A DNA stretch of 64,000 bases, taken from the NCBI RefSeq assembly GCF_029919255.1, contig NZ_CP123991.1:427110-491109 (forward strand), in the 5' to 3' direction. Shown piece after piece: positions 1 through 10,033 of the stretch. The DNA is from a cyanobacterium endosymbiont of Epithemia clementina EcSB (lineage in GTDB: Bacteria > Cyanobacteriota > Cyanobacteriia > Cyanobacteriales > Microcystaceae). The stretch's first letter is position 1. Each line of letters starts with the position of its first letter. A program made the position numbers and the translations under genes. Below the pieces are notes generated by a model, which saw only the letters and a program-made list of their open reading frames with translations, was not told the DNA's origin and ran no database searches.

Positions 1-55
1 CTTTGTTATTGATGCGTCTTGCTTTTGGTAGTGGTATTTGTAGATTTGGGATGTT

Positions 56-104
56 CTGCGCAGTTAAAGTTAATTCTTGTCCCGAATTAACTTTAACTGC
101 GCAG
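56..104. repeat. Perfect inverted repeat, 21-bp arms, 7-nt loop
   Basis: Arms at 56-76 and 84-104 are exact reverse complements; the loop is TTGTCCC. No U-tract follows on either strand, so it is not a textbook intrinsic terminator, although it could end a gene located before the window. Confidence 0.9.
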
Positions 105-282
105 AGGAAATAGTTCAAACTGAAGGAACTAATTGTCATCAATAAAAAGTAAAAGTTAATTGTAAGTAGGTAGGCTAAAGTACTGCTAGGTTTATGGTTA
201 AATAGAAGTACGCATTGATAATTTACGTTAAATACGGTCTGCCTGGAATAGATAAAGTAATCATAATAATAATCGGATAAAC

Positions 283-411
283 TCAAAATTGCTCAATTAT
301 CTCTAGGCTTTCAACCAACTGAATTCCCCCTTTTTTGATTGAAACTCGTAAATTTTTAGCTATTCCTATAATTAAATCTAACTCTTGGTCATGAGGTAAA
401 TTTATAAACAT
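283..411 (-). CDS. Small ORF of 42 aa, possibly a remnant
   Basis: A minus-strand frame opens with ATG at 411 and closes with TGA at 283-285. The composition is protein-like: it starts MFINLPHDQELDLIIGIA and ends with a leucine/isoleucine/glutamate-rich helix. I do not recognise a family. It may be the 3' end of a longer decayed gene rather than an expressed small protein, because the flanks are degenerate and no clear ribosome-binding site precedes the ATG. Confidence 0.25.
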   Translation of the reverse strand: MFINLPHDQELDLIIGIAKNLRVSIKKGGIQLVESLEIIEQF

Positions 412-720
412 CTTGGACGAACAATTGTCTCTTAAATATTAAACTTCAATAATCGAATATCAAGTATAAAAGTCTGAATGACACTTAGCTATCAGCCTCT
501 TCCTGAAAATTTAGAAAACCATTTCCCAATTTTAGAGCAACCCCACCATACCACTTTTATGCTCTTTATTTTTAGCGATTATTTTATGTGTTAAGAAACA
601 CCATATTTAAGTCTATTTGTAAATAATTAACTTCTACTTAAAACAAATTCCCTATGGTCTCTCTAGGTTTAAGCAGTTTATATCAATCTGCTCAAACTCG
701 ATAGTGTTTGAAACTACAGT

Positions 721-849
721 GAGCAAAATATTGCCGCTCTAGCATGGGACTTTGGAGTAACTGAGGTGCAGTACTGTTCCATTGATTACGTCGAAAGATA
801 CAAAGGTCAACCTTACCTCCAACCTAGACATTCATGTATTGTTTTATAG
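721..849 (+). pseudogene. Unidentified coding remnant
   Basis: A 42-codon plus-strand frame beginning EQNIAALAWDFGVTEVQYC has the amino-acid texture of real protein but no start codon, is preceded in frame by TGA, and ends at TAG 847-849. Downstream frames show further short protein-like bits with stops. I could not assign a family. Confidence 0.3.
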
Positions 850-1481
850 TTGCCTTAACTTTCAAAGACAGAAAATTTTACAAACTCTCAAATACTTAAA
901 ACTGGGAGTAAAAAAATTGCTTGGTGTTTATGATCAAAACTGCGTTCCTTGAATTAAGCGATTAAAGCTTGTCATTAACATTCACTATTATGAAGCTAAG
1001 GTAATGGAGATTGTCCGCTGATCGTACCTATCAACTGATCAAGTTTGTGTAGCACAAAAGCTGGAATGGATCCCTCCCTCGAAATACTCTTATAGAAGAG
1101 AATTGCCTTCGTTGACTACGAAAATCTAGTATAAACCTATGTTTACTTGATTCAGGTACATGCTTCTAGATCAATAAATTTAATCCAATGTGGCTATGAA
1201 CTGTTTTATAGCTGGAACCAAGCAGTGACACTAAAAAGAATCTTCAAGGGAAGAGTTATCAGACTGTGCGCAAATTAAAAGAGCATTAGGGTAGAGTTTA
1301 CTAAGAAACCCCCTCAAAAATCATAAATTTTTGAGAAAAACAATAAGTTTTACTAAATTAAGATCGCTATACTCATAATCTTGTACTTAGTTACAAATTA
1401 ACTAATGAACATAGGAAACAGGGAACATTTCGATACACTCAATGTTATACTCAGTCTTTTAAAGAGTAACCCTAAAAACAG

Positions 1482-3308
1482 TTATTTTTTATTTTTAAAA
1501 TGAGCTTCCATGACCTGACGCACCATGGGGGCAGCTACCGACCCTCCACCCCCGCCGGAATGTTCAGCAAAAGCCACCACTACAATTTCTGGTTTATTAT
1601 AGGGAGCATATCCCCCAAACCAGGCATGTACCTTCCCTGGAGGAGCTTCTGCAGTACCAGTTTTTCCTGCCACAGGTGGTAAGTTTGGCGTATTCAAGGC
1701 TTTTCCGGTTCCACTTGACACAACTTCCCGTAGTCCTTGTTTCAAGGTCGTAATAGTACTAGGTTTAAGATTCATAGACGTTCGCCATTTACTCACATCC
1801 CCGTCTCCTTTCAAAAAATGGGGTTTGACTCGATAACCACCATTAGCAGGGACGGCAAACATGATGGCTACTTGTAGGGGAGTTGCCTGAGTAAACCCTT
1901 GGCCAATAGACATATTTACCGTGTCTCCATCAGTCCATCCCCAACTGTAATTTTTTCGTTTCCAGGTATCATCGGCAATTAACCCTCGTGCCTCTTCTTC
2001 TAACTCAATGCCGGTTTTGTCTCCAAAACCATAGTTACGCGCCCATTTGATTAAGTTTGGACCTCCTACTCCGCGGCCGATTTGTCCATGAAAAGTATTA
2101 CTACTCCAGGCCATCGCTCGAACATAGCCCATCGGTCCAAATCCAGCCCGATTCCACTCCCCAAAAGCCGTCCCCCCAACATTGAGGTAGGCGAAGGTAT
2201 TCAAAACTGTATTGGGGGGATATTTCTCTGTTTCCATTCCGGCAGTCGCCGTGACTATTTTAAAAATAGAGGCAGGAGGAAATCCCCGTAAGGCTCGATT
2301 AACAAAAGGGTCTCCTTGACGACGCCATTTCTCCCAAGTTTCAGGCGTAATTTGGCTAGAAAATACATTGGGGTTGAAGCGTGGATAACTAACCATAGCC
2401 AAAACTCCCCCGTCTCTTGGATCTATAGCGACGATAGCCCCTTTACGTTGACCTAGAGCAGCTTCTGCGGCTTTCTGTACGTCTAAATCTAGAGTGAGAG
2501 TAACATCTTTTCCCGCCTTCCCAATTTTTTGTCCCAAAACTTTTACTACTTTTCCTCCGCCGTCTACTTCTAGCTCTAAGCCTCCCCATTCCCCTCGTAA
2601 TTGTTGTTCATAAGCCGCTTCTACCCCCATTTTACCTACAGTATCTCCTAGACGGTATCCTTCGGAACGACGTTTAGATAATTGTTCAGCATTAAGTTCT
2701 CCAGTGTATCCTAAGACATGAGCTGCTAGATCTTGGTTAGGATAGTTTCGTACACTTTCGATATCGACTTCAAGTCCGTTAAGTTCACTTTTAAACTCTT
2801 CTAGTGCAGTAATTTGAGCAGGGTTAAGACTACGGGCTATACGGATAAGAGTGGGGGAATTATACCCTGCTTGTTTAATCTTTCGTTCAATATTGTCTTC
2901 TGGAATAGATAAAAGTTGGGATAGGTAGCGTAAATTTTCTTCCCAGTTAGATTCTTTGATGACAACAGGCCAAAGATAGGCAGCATGAGTTAAGCGGGTT
3001 GAGGCTAAGACTCTACCTTTGCGGTCAAAAATATTGCCTCTTACAGGAGGTTTAGGAATGATGCGAATACGATTATTTTCGGCTTTTTCCCGGTAAACTT
3101 CTCCTTCCAACAGTTGTAGATAGACAAGACGTGACCCAATCGCCCCTAATAGAATTAAACTAATTAGGATCATAATTAGCCAAGGCTGACGTTTTTGCCC
3201 AATAGTACGATTGGTTTTATTTTGTCTTGTATTGTAAAAACCATGACCATCACCAAACATTGGTGTTTGCCATTTGGACTGAGAGTGGGAAGAATCGGTA
3301 AGCCGCAT
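1482..3308 (-). CDS. mrdA: Penicillin-binding protein 2 (peptidoglycan transpeptidase)
   Basis: A 608-aa class B PBP that cross-links septal or lateral-wall peptidoglycan on the outer face of the inner membrane. A cytoplasmic N-terminus of about 40 residues is followed by one membrane segment (about 43-66), a PBP-dimerisation/pedestal domain (about 85-260) and a transpeptidase domain. All three active-site motifs are present: SIFK at 347-350 (nucleophile Ser347), SSN at 402-404 and KTGTAE from 549. Length and order fit PBP2/MrdA of cyanobacteria, and the start is ATG. The gene stands alone between decayed regions and looks fully intact. The symbol is by family; PBP2 against PBP3/FtsI was decided by the N-terminal region and the YLQLLEGE segment after the anchor. 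Confidence 0.93.
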   Translation of the reverse strand: MRLTDSSHSQSKWQTPMFGDGHGFYNTRQNKTNRTIGQKRQPWLIMILISLILLGAIGSRLVYLQLLEGEVYREKAENNRIRIIPKPPVRGNIFDRKGRVLASTRLTHAAYLWPVVIKESNWEENLRYLSQLLSIPEDNIERKIKQAGYNSPTLIRIARSLNPAQITALEEFKSELNGLEVDIESVRNYPNQDLAAHVLGYTGELNAEQLSKRRSEGYRLGDTVGKMGVEAAYEQQLRGEWGGLELEVDGGGKVVKVLGQKIGKAGKDVTLTLDLDVQKAAEAALGQRKGAIVAIDPRDGGVLAMVSYPRFNPNVFSSQITPETWEKWRRQGDPFVNRALRGFPPASIFKIVTATAGMETEKYPPNTVLNTFAYLNVGGTAFGEWNRAGFGPMGYVRAMAWSSNTFHGQIGRGVGGPNLIKWARNYGFGDKTGIELEEEARGLIADDTWKRKNYSWGWTDGDTVNMSIGQGFTQATPLQVAIMFAVPANGGYRVKPHFLKGDGDVSKWRTSMNLKPSTITTLKQGLREVVSSGTGKALNTPNLPPVAGKTGTAEAPPGKVHAWFGGYAPYNKPEIVVVAFAEHSGGGGGSVAAPMVRQVMEAHFKNKK

Positions 3309-3412
3309 ATTGTCTATTCAAGAATTATCAACGTACTAGGATAGCTTTTTTAACACTATTATTTTTAGTATAGAAGTGTTGAACTTGATTAAAAACCCCT
3401 AAACTATAATCT

Positions 3413-3493
3413 ATGACTAATACTAATTCTCTACTTCCTTATTTACCAGAAGGCTTTTATAAAAAGTTTAAAGTTCCTGATAATCATTGGTAA
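3413..3493 (+). pseudogene. 5' remnant of an unidentified gene
   Basis: ATG at 3413 opens a 26-codon frame, MTNTNSLLPYLPEGFYKKF and onward, that looks like the N-terminus of a real protein but stops at 3491-3493. Further protein-like segments continue downstream in shifted frames to about 3650. The family is not established; a PLP-dependent decarboxylase was considered on weak resemblance only. Confidence 0.25.
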
Positions 3494-4296
3494 AACTTAC
3501 GCCGGAGTGGTAAAAGTCTTCTTATGTTTATCATTTAAGCTTACTCTAAAATTAGAGTTTTTGATATAGACATGTTAATTCGTAGATATACCTTAATTAT
3601 TACATCTCTACAACAGTCAAGATAGAAGATTACGTTAATTGAACGGGTAGTTTTAGGTAAAAGTGCACACTTATAGAATATTTACCGTTATATATTATAT
3701 ATATTTAAACATTAAATTTACTATCAAAAACGAAATGAGAAGAAGAAATCTTAATAAAGTATAAATATACTATGATTTAACTTATCAAGGCTATAAACTT
3801 TGGGTGAGAGACACACTTAATATTAAATTAATCATGTTTTTTTAAAAAAAACTCAAAAATAAGTTTATCAAATCAGGAATAACTTTACCAAAAAATATCT
3901 AGTTTTCCCAGCTAATATTCGTACTTACATGGTTACTATTTACACTAATTGAACATAATTAAAACTTGTTTATTTATAAAATAAATAATATTTTCTCTGT
4001 TTATTTAACGAGCAAGGCAAGAAACAAAAACAAGATAATTTATTTATCATTTGGAAGTTATGCTCAATTTTTTACTTATACAAAAAACAGAGTACTTAGT
4101 ATTTATTGACTATTTATTTAAAAAATAAGTCTTAGTATTTCATTATTTCTTAATAAACAAAATACGATTACTATTTAAGTAGTAAAAATACTCATATAGT
4201 AATCTAATTTTGAGTAATTTATCTTTTTTTACTCACTATTCTAGAAGTGCTTTAAAAAACTATGATAATTTTTTTATCAAAAAAGTCTAAGTATTC

Positions 4297-4345
4297 ATTT
4301 TTTATTCTAAAAGTTTTTATTTTAAAAACTTTTAGAATAAAAAAT
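4297..4345. repeat. Perfect inverted repeat, 23-bp arms, 3-nt loop
   Basis: Arms 4297-4319 and 4323-4345 pair without mismatch; the stem is almost wholly A/T. It lies 11 bp from a second, unrelated perfect palindrome in the middle of a gene desert. Confidence 0.9.
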
Positions 4346-4356
4346 ATTTTGAGATC

Positions 4357-4404
4357 AATATGTAAAACAACTTATTTTTTTATAAATAAGTTGTTTTACA
4401 TATT
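4357..4404. repeat. Perfect inverted repeat, 21-bp arms, 6-nt loop
   Basis: Arms 4357-4377 and 4384-4404 are exact reverse complements. The sequence is unrelated to the neighbouring palindrome at 4297-4345. Confidence 0.9.
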
Positions 4405-4760
4405 TGCTATATCAAATTAATGAGTCAATGAATAGTCTTTTAAGACTATAAAAATATACTGACGTTATAAACTATTACAATTTTTACCTAAAGAATAAAT
4501 ACTTTATTGATATGAATAATTTACTGTTTTATTTGAATTTTATATGTTCAATTATCTCTTTTAAAGAAATTAGATTAACTATTCGGTTAAAAATTAATTT
4601 TTAATAGCAAAATTATAATTATTGTTTAAATACTTGGTAATATAGACTGGGGGATATTGTCAAGAATAATAAAATACAAAAGTTTGTAGTTAAAGCTTTA
4701 GCTTTGATGAAATAAAAATTTTAATGTCCAAAAGAATTGTCATAAATTAAGCTGTATTTT

Positions 4761-4801
4761 TTTACGTATACTTGTCTTAAATTAAGACAAGTATACGTAA
4801 A
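4761..4801. repeat. Perfect palindrome, 20-bp arms, 1-nt centre
   Basis: Arms 4761-4780 and 4782-4801 flank a single A. With no loop, the structure would extrude as a cruciform rather than form a stable RNA tetraloop. Confidence 0.9.
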
Positions 4802-6436
4802 GTCCACGAAGATATAACACATAGATTAAAATTAAATAATCTTTTTCAATCAATATCTAAATTCTAGAATTTCATATTCAAAATTTAGTGAAAATTATCA
4901 TCTACTTTAAGTATTTTTAAGAAAATTTATTTTATGAAAGTCTGATAAATATTTAAAAAATCTACAGATTTTAATAAATGTAATCTTTACAGTTATTATT
5001 TTTTGTATGTAGTTGAGAGAAGATTGTAATTGTTTTAAATCTTTACTTAAACTACAAGGATAGTTTTTTTTATTCATGTTTTAGTTTATTTTTTCAATGC
5101 TTCTTCCCAGTTTAATATGATTTCTTTCTAAACTACATCAATAGTACTATATAATCTCTTATCTTCTAGAGTTTATCAAATTTTTTCTATTTTTATAAAC
5201 AAAAAAAAAAGCAACTTTTTTTGCTATTGCAGTGAATAATAAGTTTTTTAATAAAAAATAATTGTTAAAAGTCATAGTTGTTAGGCTTTTATAATTGACA
5301 TCTATTTTTGTAGAGAAAGATTATTGTTATTCTTTTTTTATGGCTATGACGGCTATCCTTAAAATTTAAGTTAGTAATCACCAATAATTAAAAATATTTT
5401 AGCTAGTGTTTCTAACAAGGCAATAATATAGACCAACAAGTGCACTTAGTTTGATCAACTCTTGATTATTCAATCTTTTTTTAAATTTCTTACTGTTGTA
5501 TCAAGAGTATTGATGTTTTTTGATAATTTTCTTTTATTTTCCTGACAGAGGATTTATTAAAAATTGAACATCAATAACAATATTATTATTTTCTTTAAGT
5601 TCAGAGCAAGAGTCAGAATAAAAATTAATTTTGTTAACTTCACTATTACTAATACTAAATATTATATTTTAATTTTTTTTTAGTTACTGTTCTTTACACT
5701 GCTCTCTAAAATTTATATTTGCCAATATTTGAACCTTGGTAAATCGCTAGAAATAATGATGAAATTTTTTATGTAAAGTACTACTATATTTTTTTATAAC
5801 TATTCTTGCTTGGCATTTACTTCTGATTAGTGAGACAATTGTTTATTGAACAATAAAACCGCAACTTAAACACAACTAGTCTGTGATTAGATCACAAATT
5901 TCAAGTTAAAAAGTCTAGTACAACATAGTATAAACTTTTAAAAAACTTTATTTTTTTGATTTTTTTAAACTAACTAAATATCAATTTACTACTTATTTTT
6001 TACTAGTATTAACTGTTAAAACAACTTGCCAGGCTAGATCTAGCTTAGACTAGAACCTAGTTAATAATAGATATTAAACAATTATCAAAAATAAAAATTT
6101 TATAGCTTAAAAAGCAAAAGATTAATTATCTAAAGCAAATATTTATATTTTTATTTAAAATAAATAACATCATCTAAAAAAACTAAAATAACAATAATAT
6201 AGATGTTTAAAGTATTTAAAATAATTTAATTAAAAGTAGATAAATATTTAGATTAATTTTTAAGAAATCAAAGAAAATAAAATATTATATAATATATATA
6301 TATTAAAAGCTAATGCTTGCTTATTAAGCAATAAAAAAATAAACTTAAGAAGTCTAAGTATTTTTAAAATAGTTGTCAAATTTTTAATAGTAGTACAATT
6401 AAATTAACCTTGATTAATTTTAACTTCCTAATTTTA

Positions 6437-6479
6437 AATAGTATTAAAATCTGAATAAGTTTTCTATTTTAATACTATT
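6437..6479. repeat. Perfect inverted repeat, 14-bp arms, 15-nt loop
   Basis: Arms 6437-6450 and 6466-6479 match exactly; AT-rich. No gene is nearby. Confidence 0.75.
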
Positions 6480-7186
6480 CATTATTCTTCTATAACAAAA
6501 AAATGGTACAGTAGACACTATCCAATTTTTAATAAAAATTGATTTACAGACAGATTGATATAGTCTTTTAGAAGAAGAATTTACGAACAAGTAAAGATAT
6601 TTTTAACCATTAAATATGTATAATAATCTCATTAACTTACTCATGAGTTTTATTTATTCCATATGAAAGTAATTACTAACACAAAAAAGCTGAACAAAAA
6701 TAATTTAAATTCTTCTTTATTAGACGATTTGCCATAATTACATTAATTAGGTAGTAAGGTACTTATCACAGTACAATTCCCAATTATGGACAATTTAAAA
6801 AATTGAACAGGTTGTTACTTAAGTATTGTATAAAGATAATGTGCCATAATTTATGTAGAGATTACTAAATGGATTAACCTTCCTAGAAAATAAATTTAAA
6901 TATTAGGATACTATGTTAGATTGGAAAATCTAAAAAATACTGAATTATTTCAATATTTTTAAACAAAAAATCTTTAAAAAAGACCTTAACTAAAGACTTT
7001 AGATAGATTTATTTGTAAGTAGTTAAACTATAATTTCGTTTTAAATAAATTATCAGTCATTAATAAATGATAAAATCAATACTAATAAAATCAAAATATA
7101 TTTGTATTTGTTTTTAACATTAACAATTTCCTCAAGTTTTGTTAATATATTAAACTGAATATTACTGCTATTTTCCAATTGTCCTA

Positions 7187-7322
7187 TTAAATTACGCGTT
7201 CGTAATTTGCCCTGTTATTTATAGCAATAAGCGGTTGATAATCTAAAACTGTAGCTAGCCATACTACACTATAGCCAGAGTGCTGAATAAATTGAGCAAC
7301 TTTTGGATAAAATTCGTTAGAC
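7187..7322 (-). pseudogene. C-terminal remnant of an unidentified protein
   Basis: A 44-codon minus-strand frame beginning SNEFYPKVAQFIQHSGYS and ending at TAA 7187-7189 reads as convincing protein, but it has no start codon. The would-be upstream part is occupied by the divergent glycosyltransferase start. It looks like the surviving tail of a decayed gene. Family not recognised. Confidence 0.35.
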
Positions 7323-7356
7323 TATTAACTACACCCTATTCCCAGAAAAAAAAGCT

Positions 7357-8289
7357 GTGTTTTTTAGCGTTGTTATTCCTACCTATAATCGGAAACCTAT
7401 CCTGGAAAAGTGCCTAAGAGCCTTAGAAAATCAACAATTAACTGATGATAAAGTAAGTAAATATGAAGTTATCTTAGTTGACGATGGCTCGACAGATAAT
7501 ACCCTAGAATGGCTAGCAGAAAATACTGCAGAGTTCCCTCATGTGCGTCTCTTTATTCAAAATCATCTTGGTCCTGCCGCAGCGAGAAATTTAGGGATAG
7601 AAAAAGCCCAAGGTGATACAATTATCTTCATTGATAGTGATCTGGTTGTAACTGGGACATTTATTCAGTCCCATGCGAATGCTTTAATTACAGGAGAAAA
7701 AGAATTAGGAAACAATAAACTATTTACTTACGGTGCGGTGATTAACACTTGTAACTTTGATAATCCTACCTCAGAACCTTATAAAATAACCGATTTTTCT
7801 GCAGCCTATTTTGCCACAGGCAATGTAGCCATTGCCCGTAAATGGTTAGAAAAAGTGGGAGTTTTCGATACGAGATTCCAACTTTACGGATGGGAAGATT
7901 TAGAATTAGGGGTGCGACTCAAACAACTAGGATTAAAATTAATTAAGTGTCCCAAAGCAGTTGGTTACCATTGGCATCCATCTTTTAATTTAGATCAAAT
8001 ACCTAGCCTAATCGACAGAGAAATTCAACGGGGAAAGATGGGAATTCTTTTCTACCAGAAACATCCCACCTGGGAGGTTAGATTGATGATTCAAATGACT
8101 TGGTTACATCGTTTGTTATGGGGATTTTTATCTTTAGGAGGTAGTCTTAATGAACGCACGCTTGCACCTGTTTTACAGTGGTTAATTGATCAAGGAAAAC
8201 CGCAACTAGCCCTAGAAGTCGCTCGAATATTTCTGAATTGGTATAATGTCCGCGGAGTTTATACTGCTTATCGAGAATTACAAACCTAA
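7357..8289 (+). CDS. Family 2 glycosyltransferase
   Basis: A 310-aa GT-A fold glycosyltransferase transferring a sugar from a nucleotide-sugar donor; substrate unknown. The N-terminus carries the classic SVVIPTYNR strand. The nucleotide-binding segment VILVDDGSTDNT lies around residues 38-50 and FIDSDLVV, which includes the metal-binding DxD-type acidic motif, around 90-97. A C-terminal GWEDLELGVRL segment (about 185-195) matches the galactosyltransferase-like ED motif. There is no membrane span, so it is probably cytosolic or peripheral. The start is GTG at 7357 with no obvious Shine-Dalgarno site. It is chosen because it sits immediately before the conserved first strand. The gene is monocistronic, flanked by decayed sequence. 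Confidence 0.85.
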   Translation: MFFSVVIPTYNRKPILEKCLRALENQQLTDDKVSKYEVILVDDGSTDNTLEWLAENTAEFPHVRLFIQNHLGPAAARNLGIEKAQGDTIIFIDSDLVVTGTFIQSHANALITGEKELGNNKLFTYGAVINTCNFDNPTSEPYKITDFSAAYFATGNVAIARKWLEKVGVFDTRFQLYGWEDLELGVRLKQLGLKLIKCPKAVGYHWHPSFNLDQIPSLIDREIQRGKMGILFYQKHPTWEVRLMIQMTWLHRLLWGFLSLGGSLNERTLAPVLQWLIDQGKPQLALEVARIFLNWYNVRGVYTAYRELQT

Positions 8290-8602
8290 ATGGTATATAC
8301 AGCTTATAAATTTCAGGCAAATTCCTCATCTAAATATAGCCATCGAGGCGAAGCTTAGGACAGACTTATGTGTCTTCTGCCTTCTGTCTTCTTCATTTTG
8401 GATAAACAATTTTAAAGCCAATATGAAAACTTTCGTTACAAATAGGCTGATGGAAAGGTCGATGTCCGAAGATCATGGAAATATTAACAGCCATTGTCAA
8501 AGTTTGTTGAAAACTAGGCTGTTCCAGAAATGATAACTTATTGATTTAGGTGAAACTTCTGGGCATATTGGAAATCAATTACCCCTAATTTTGGAGACAA
8601 TA
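8290..8602. other. Intergenic, no gene seen
   Basis: About 310 bp between the glycosyltransferase and the coiled-coil gene. Frames here are open for short distances but show no recognisable protein. The promoter of the downstream gene presumably lies in the last 100 bp. Confidence 0.5.
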
Positions 8603-9688
8603 ATGAGTATTGCTATTGGCATTTTTGTAGGTTTAATTATCGGAGGAGTTATCGGTATTTTTCTATCAACCTCCTCCAAGGAGCGCAAACTCGAAGCTCA
8701 ATTAGAAAGAAGTACAAAGGCTCTAAAGGAAGCTGAAGCACTTCAGCAACAACAAGCACAAGAAATAAAACAACTACGGCAATCTCCATCACAGATGCAA
8801 GAGATTGAACAATCTTATCAAGTTCAACTTGAGGCACTCGAGCAGTCTTATCAAGAACAATCAGAAGAACTGTTTCACGCTAAAACTAAACTAACTGAAT
8901 TGGAACAGAACGAACGACAAATCCAAGAAATTCGACAAACTTATCAAACTCAACTTGAGGCACTCGAACAAACCTATAAAGCCCAACTTCAAGAAACGCT
9001 ACAACAAGTCCAAAAGTTTGCTCCAGTCTCGGAAACTAATCAGGCACACATCCAACAAATTGAGCAAACTTATCAAACTCAACTGCAAGAACAGCAACAA
9101 GCTCATCAGCAAGCTATTAACGAGTTAGAAAAAGCCCATGACGAAGGAAACTTGGACTTAGACGAGTGGAAGAACCAAGAGACTTCTGACGCCCTAAACT
9201 CGGGAAGTTTATTAGAAGGAGTCGTATCAGCCTCTGATACCGAGGGATTGCGGCCCATAGAGGAACTGCCAGACTTTCCTGAAATGAATCCTGATAACTT
9301 ATCAGAAGACTTCATCCATAAAACCACTGAAGCTCTATCATTAGAGCAGAGTGGAGAAGAAACTAAAAAAAGGGTCTCTAACTTGTTTCAACAAAAAAAA
9401 TATGACGATCTAGACTTTTTTGAGATGTTACCTACTGATGAAGAAACGACCGAAGACTTATTGGAAACTTTCACGAAAGACAAAAACAATCCTTATGTCG
9501 ATTTCTTTGAGTCAGAAACCAAAGAGACAACCCGGGACTCTGACGAAATTTTTTCTAGTTTTATAGATACAGAAGAGTCTGAGGAAAACTCAACGAATCT
9601 GCTACAAACAGATAATGAAAACAAGTCTCAACAAAACAATCTGTTTAAGCAGGCTAACGACAATAATCAGAATGACCTAATCAAATGA
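8603..9688 (+). CDS. Membrane-anchored coiled-coil protein, glutamine-rich
   Basis: A 361-aa protein of unknown function. An N-terminal hydrophobic glycine-rich segment (about 2-24) anchors it in the membrane. A long Gln/Glu/Leu coiled coil follows (about 30-175), containing three copies of a degenerate unit of the form IxQxYQxQLEALEQxY. The C-terminal half is acidic, Asp/Glu/Ser/Thr-rich and probably disordered, with repeated DFFE/FFES patches. An ATG at 8603 is preferred over an upstream in-frame TTG at 8591 because GGAG at 8593-8596 is well spaced from it. Proteins of this layout are common uncharacterised cyanobacterial envelope or scaffold proteins. A terminator follows at 9799-9826. Confidence 0.8.
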   Translation: MSIAIGIFVGLIIGGVIGIFLSTSSKERKLEAQLERSTKALKEAEALQQQQAQEIKQLRQSPSQMQEIEQSYQVQLEALEQSYQEQSEELFHAKTKLTELEQNERQIQEIRQTYQTQLEALEQTYKAQLQETLQQVQKFAPVSETNQAHIQQIEQTYQTQLQEQQQAHQQAINELEKAHDEGNLDLDEWKNQETSDALNSGSLLEGVVSASDTEGLRPIEELPDFPEMNPDNLSEDFIHKTTEALSLEQSGEETKKRVSNLFQQKKYDDLDFFEMLPTDEETTEDLLETFTKDKNNPYVDFFESETKETTRDSDEIFSSFIDTEESEENSTNLLQTDNENKSQQNNLFKQANDNNQNDLIK

Positions 9689-10033
9689 CAATAACCTCAC
9701 AAGTGATGAGAAATCGGAGTAAGATTATAATTTTGAAGAAATTCTAAAATCTTCGATAACAGACTCCCGTTCCTAGATATTTGTTATAGATATTTCATTC
9801 CCAGGAGAAAGTTTCTGGGATTTTTTGCTCATCAGGAAACTGATAATAAAACTTTTTCAAGATATTTATTGGCAATCTAACGAATTAACGTTATGATTAA
9901 CCAGTCATAATTGTGCTTAAAGTTGTCCTCAACTAACTCAAAAAAATAACATTTCAAGCCTAGCGCGTTTAAGATAGACTGCCTCACTAGACAATTACTC
10001 TTCCTCAAGGCTTAGGGTCTAGGATTCAAACAC
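9689..10033. other. Intergenic with terminator and promoter region
   Basis: Contains the rho-independent terminator at 9799-9826 and presumably the promoter of the downstream phosphatase. No other coding signal was seen. Confidence 0.5.
9799..9826 (+). terminator. Rho-independent terminator after the coiled-coil gene
   Basis: The stem TCCCAG/CTGGGA (9799-9804 with 9815-9820), extendable by a few A/T and wobble pairs, is followed at once by TTTTTT (9821-9826). It is correctly placed about 110 bp after the stop of the plus-strand gene. Confidence 0.7.

Larger units (their letters stand above)
1..1481. other. Gene-poor decayed region
   Basis: No intact gene is visible. The stretch contains a perfect hairpin (56-104), a 42-codon minus-strand frame (283-411) and a 42-codon plus-strand remnant (721-849). 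The rest is AT-rich sequence broken by stops in all frames. It looks like the residue of one or more lost genes; I could not name them. Confidence 0.6.
3309..7186. other. 4-kb AT-rich gene desert
   Basis: No intact reading frame is visible on either strand. The region holds four perfect inverted repeats (4297-4345, 4357-4404, 4761-4801, 6437-6479), many poly-A/poly-T runs and only faint coding relics near 3413-3800. I saw no tRNA, CRISPR, tandem repeat or insertion-sequence ends. It is best explained as a stretch where genes have decayed beyond recognition. Confidence 0.65.

Noticed and set aside
3309-7186. Replication origin in the AT-rich desert
   Set aside because: No DnaA boxes, iterons or replication genes; AT-richness is shared by all noncoding DNA in the window.
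8246-8533. A 95-codon plus-strand frame overlapping the end of the glycosyltransferase
   Set aside because: It starts inside the glycosyltransferase in another frame, has no recognisable protein content and no ribosome-binding site.
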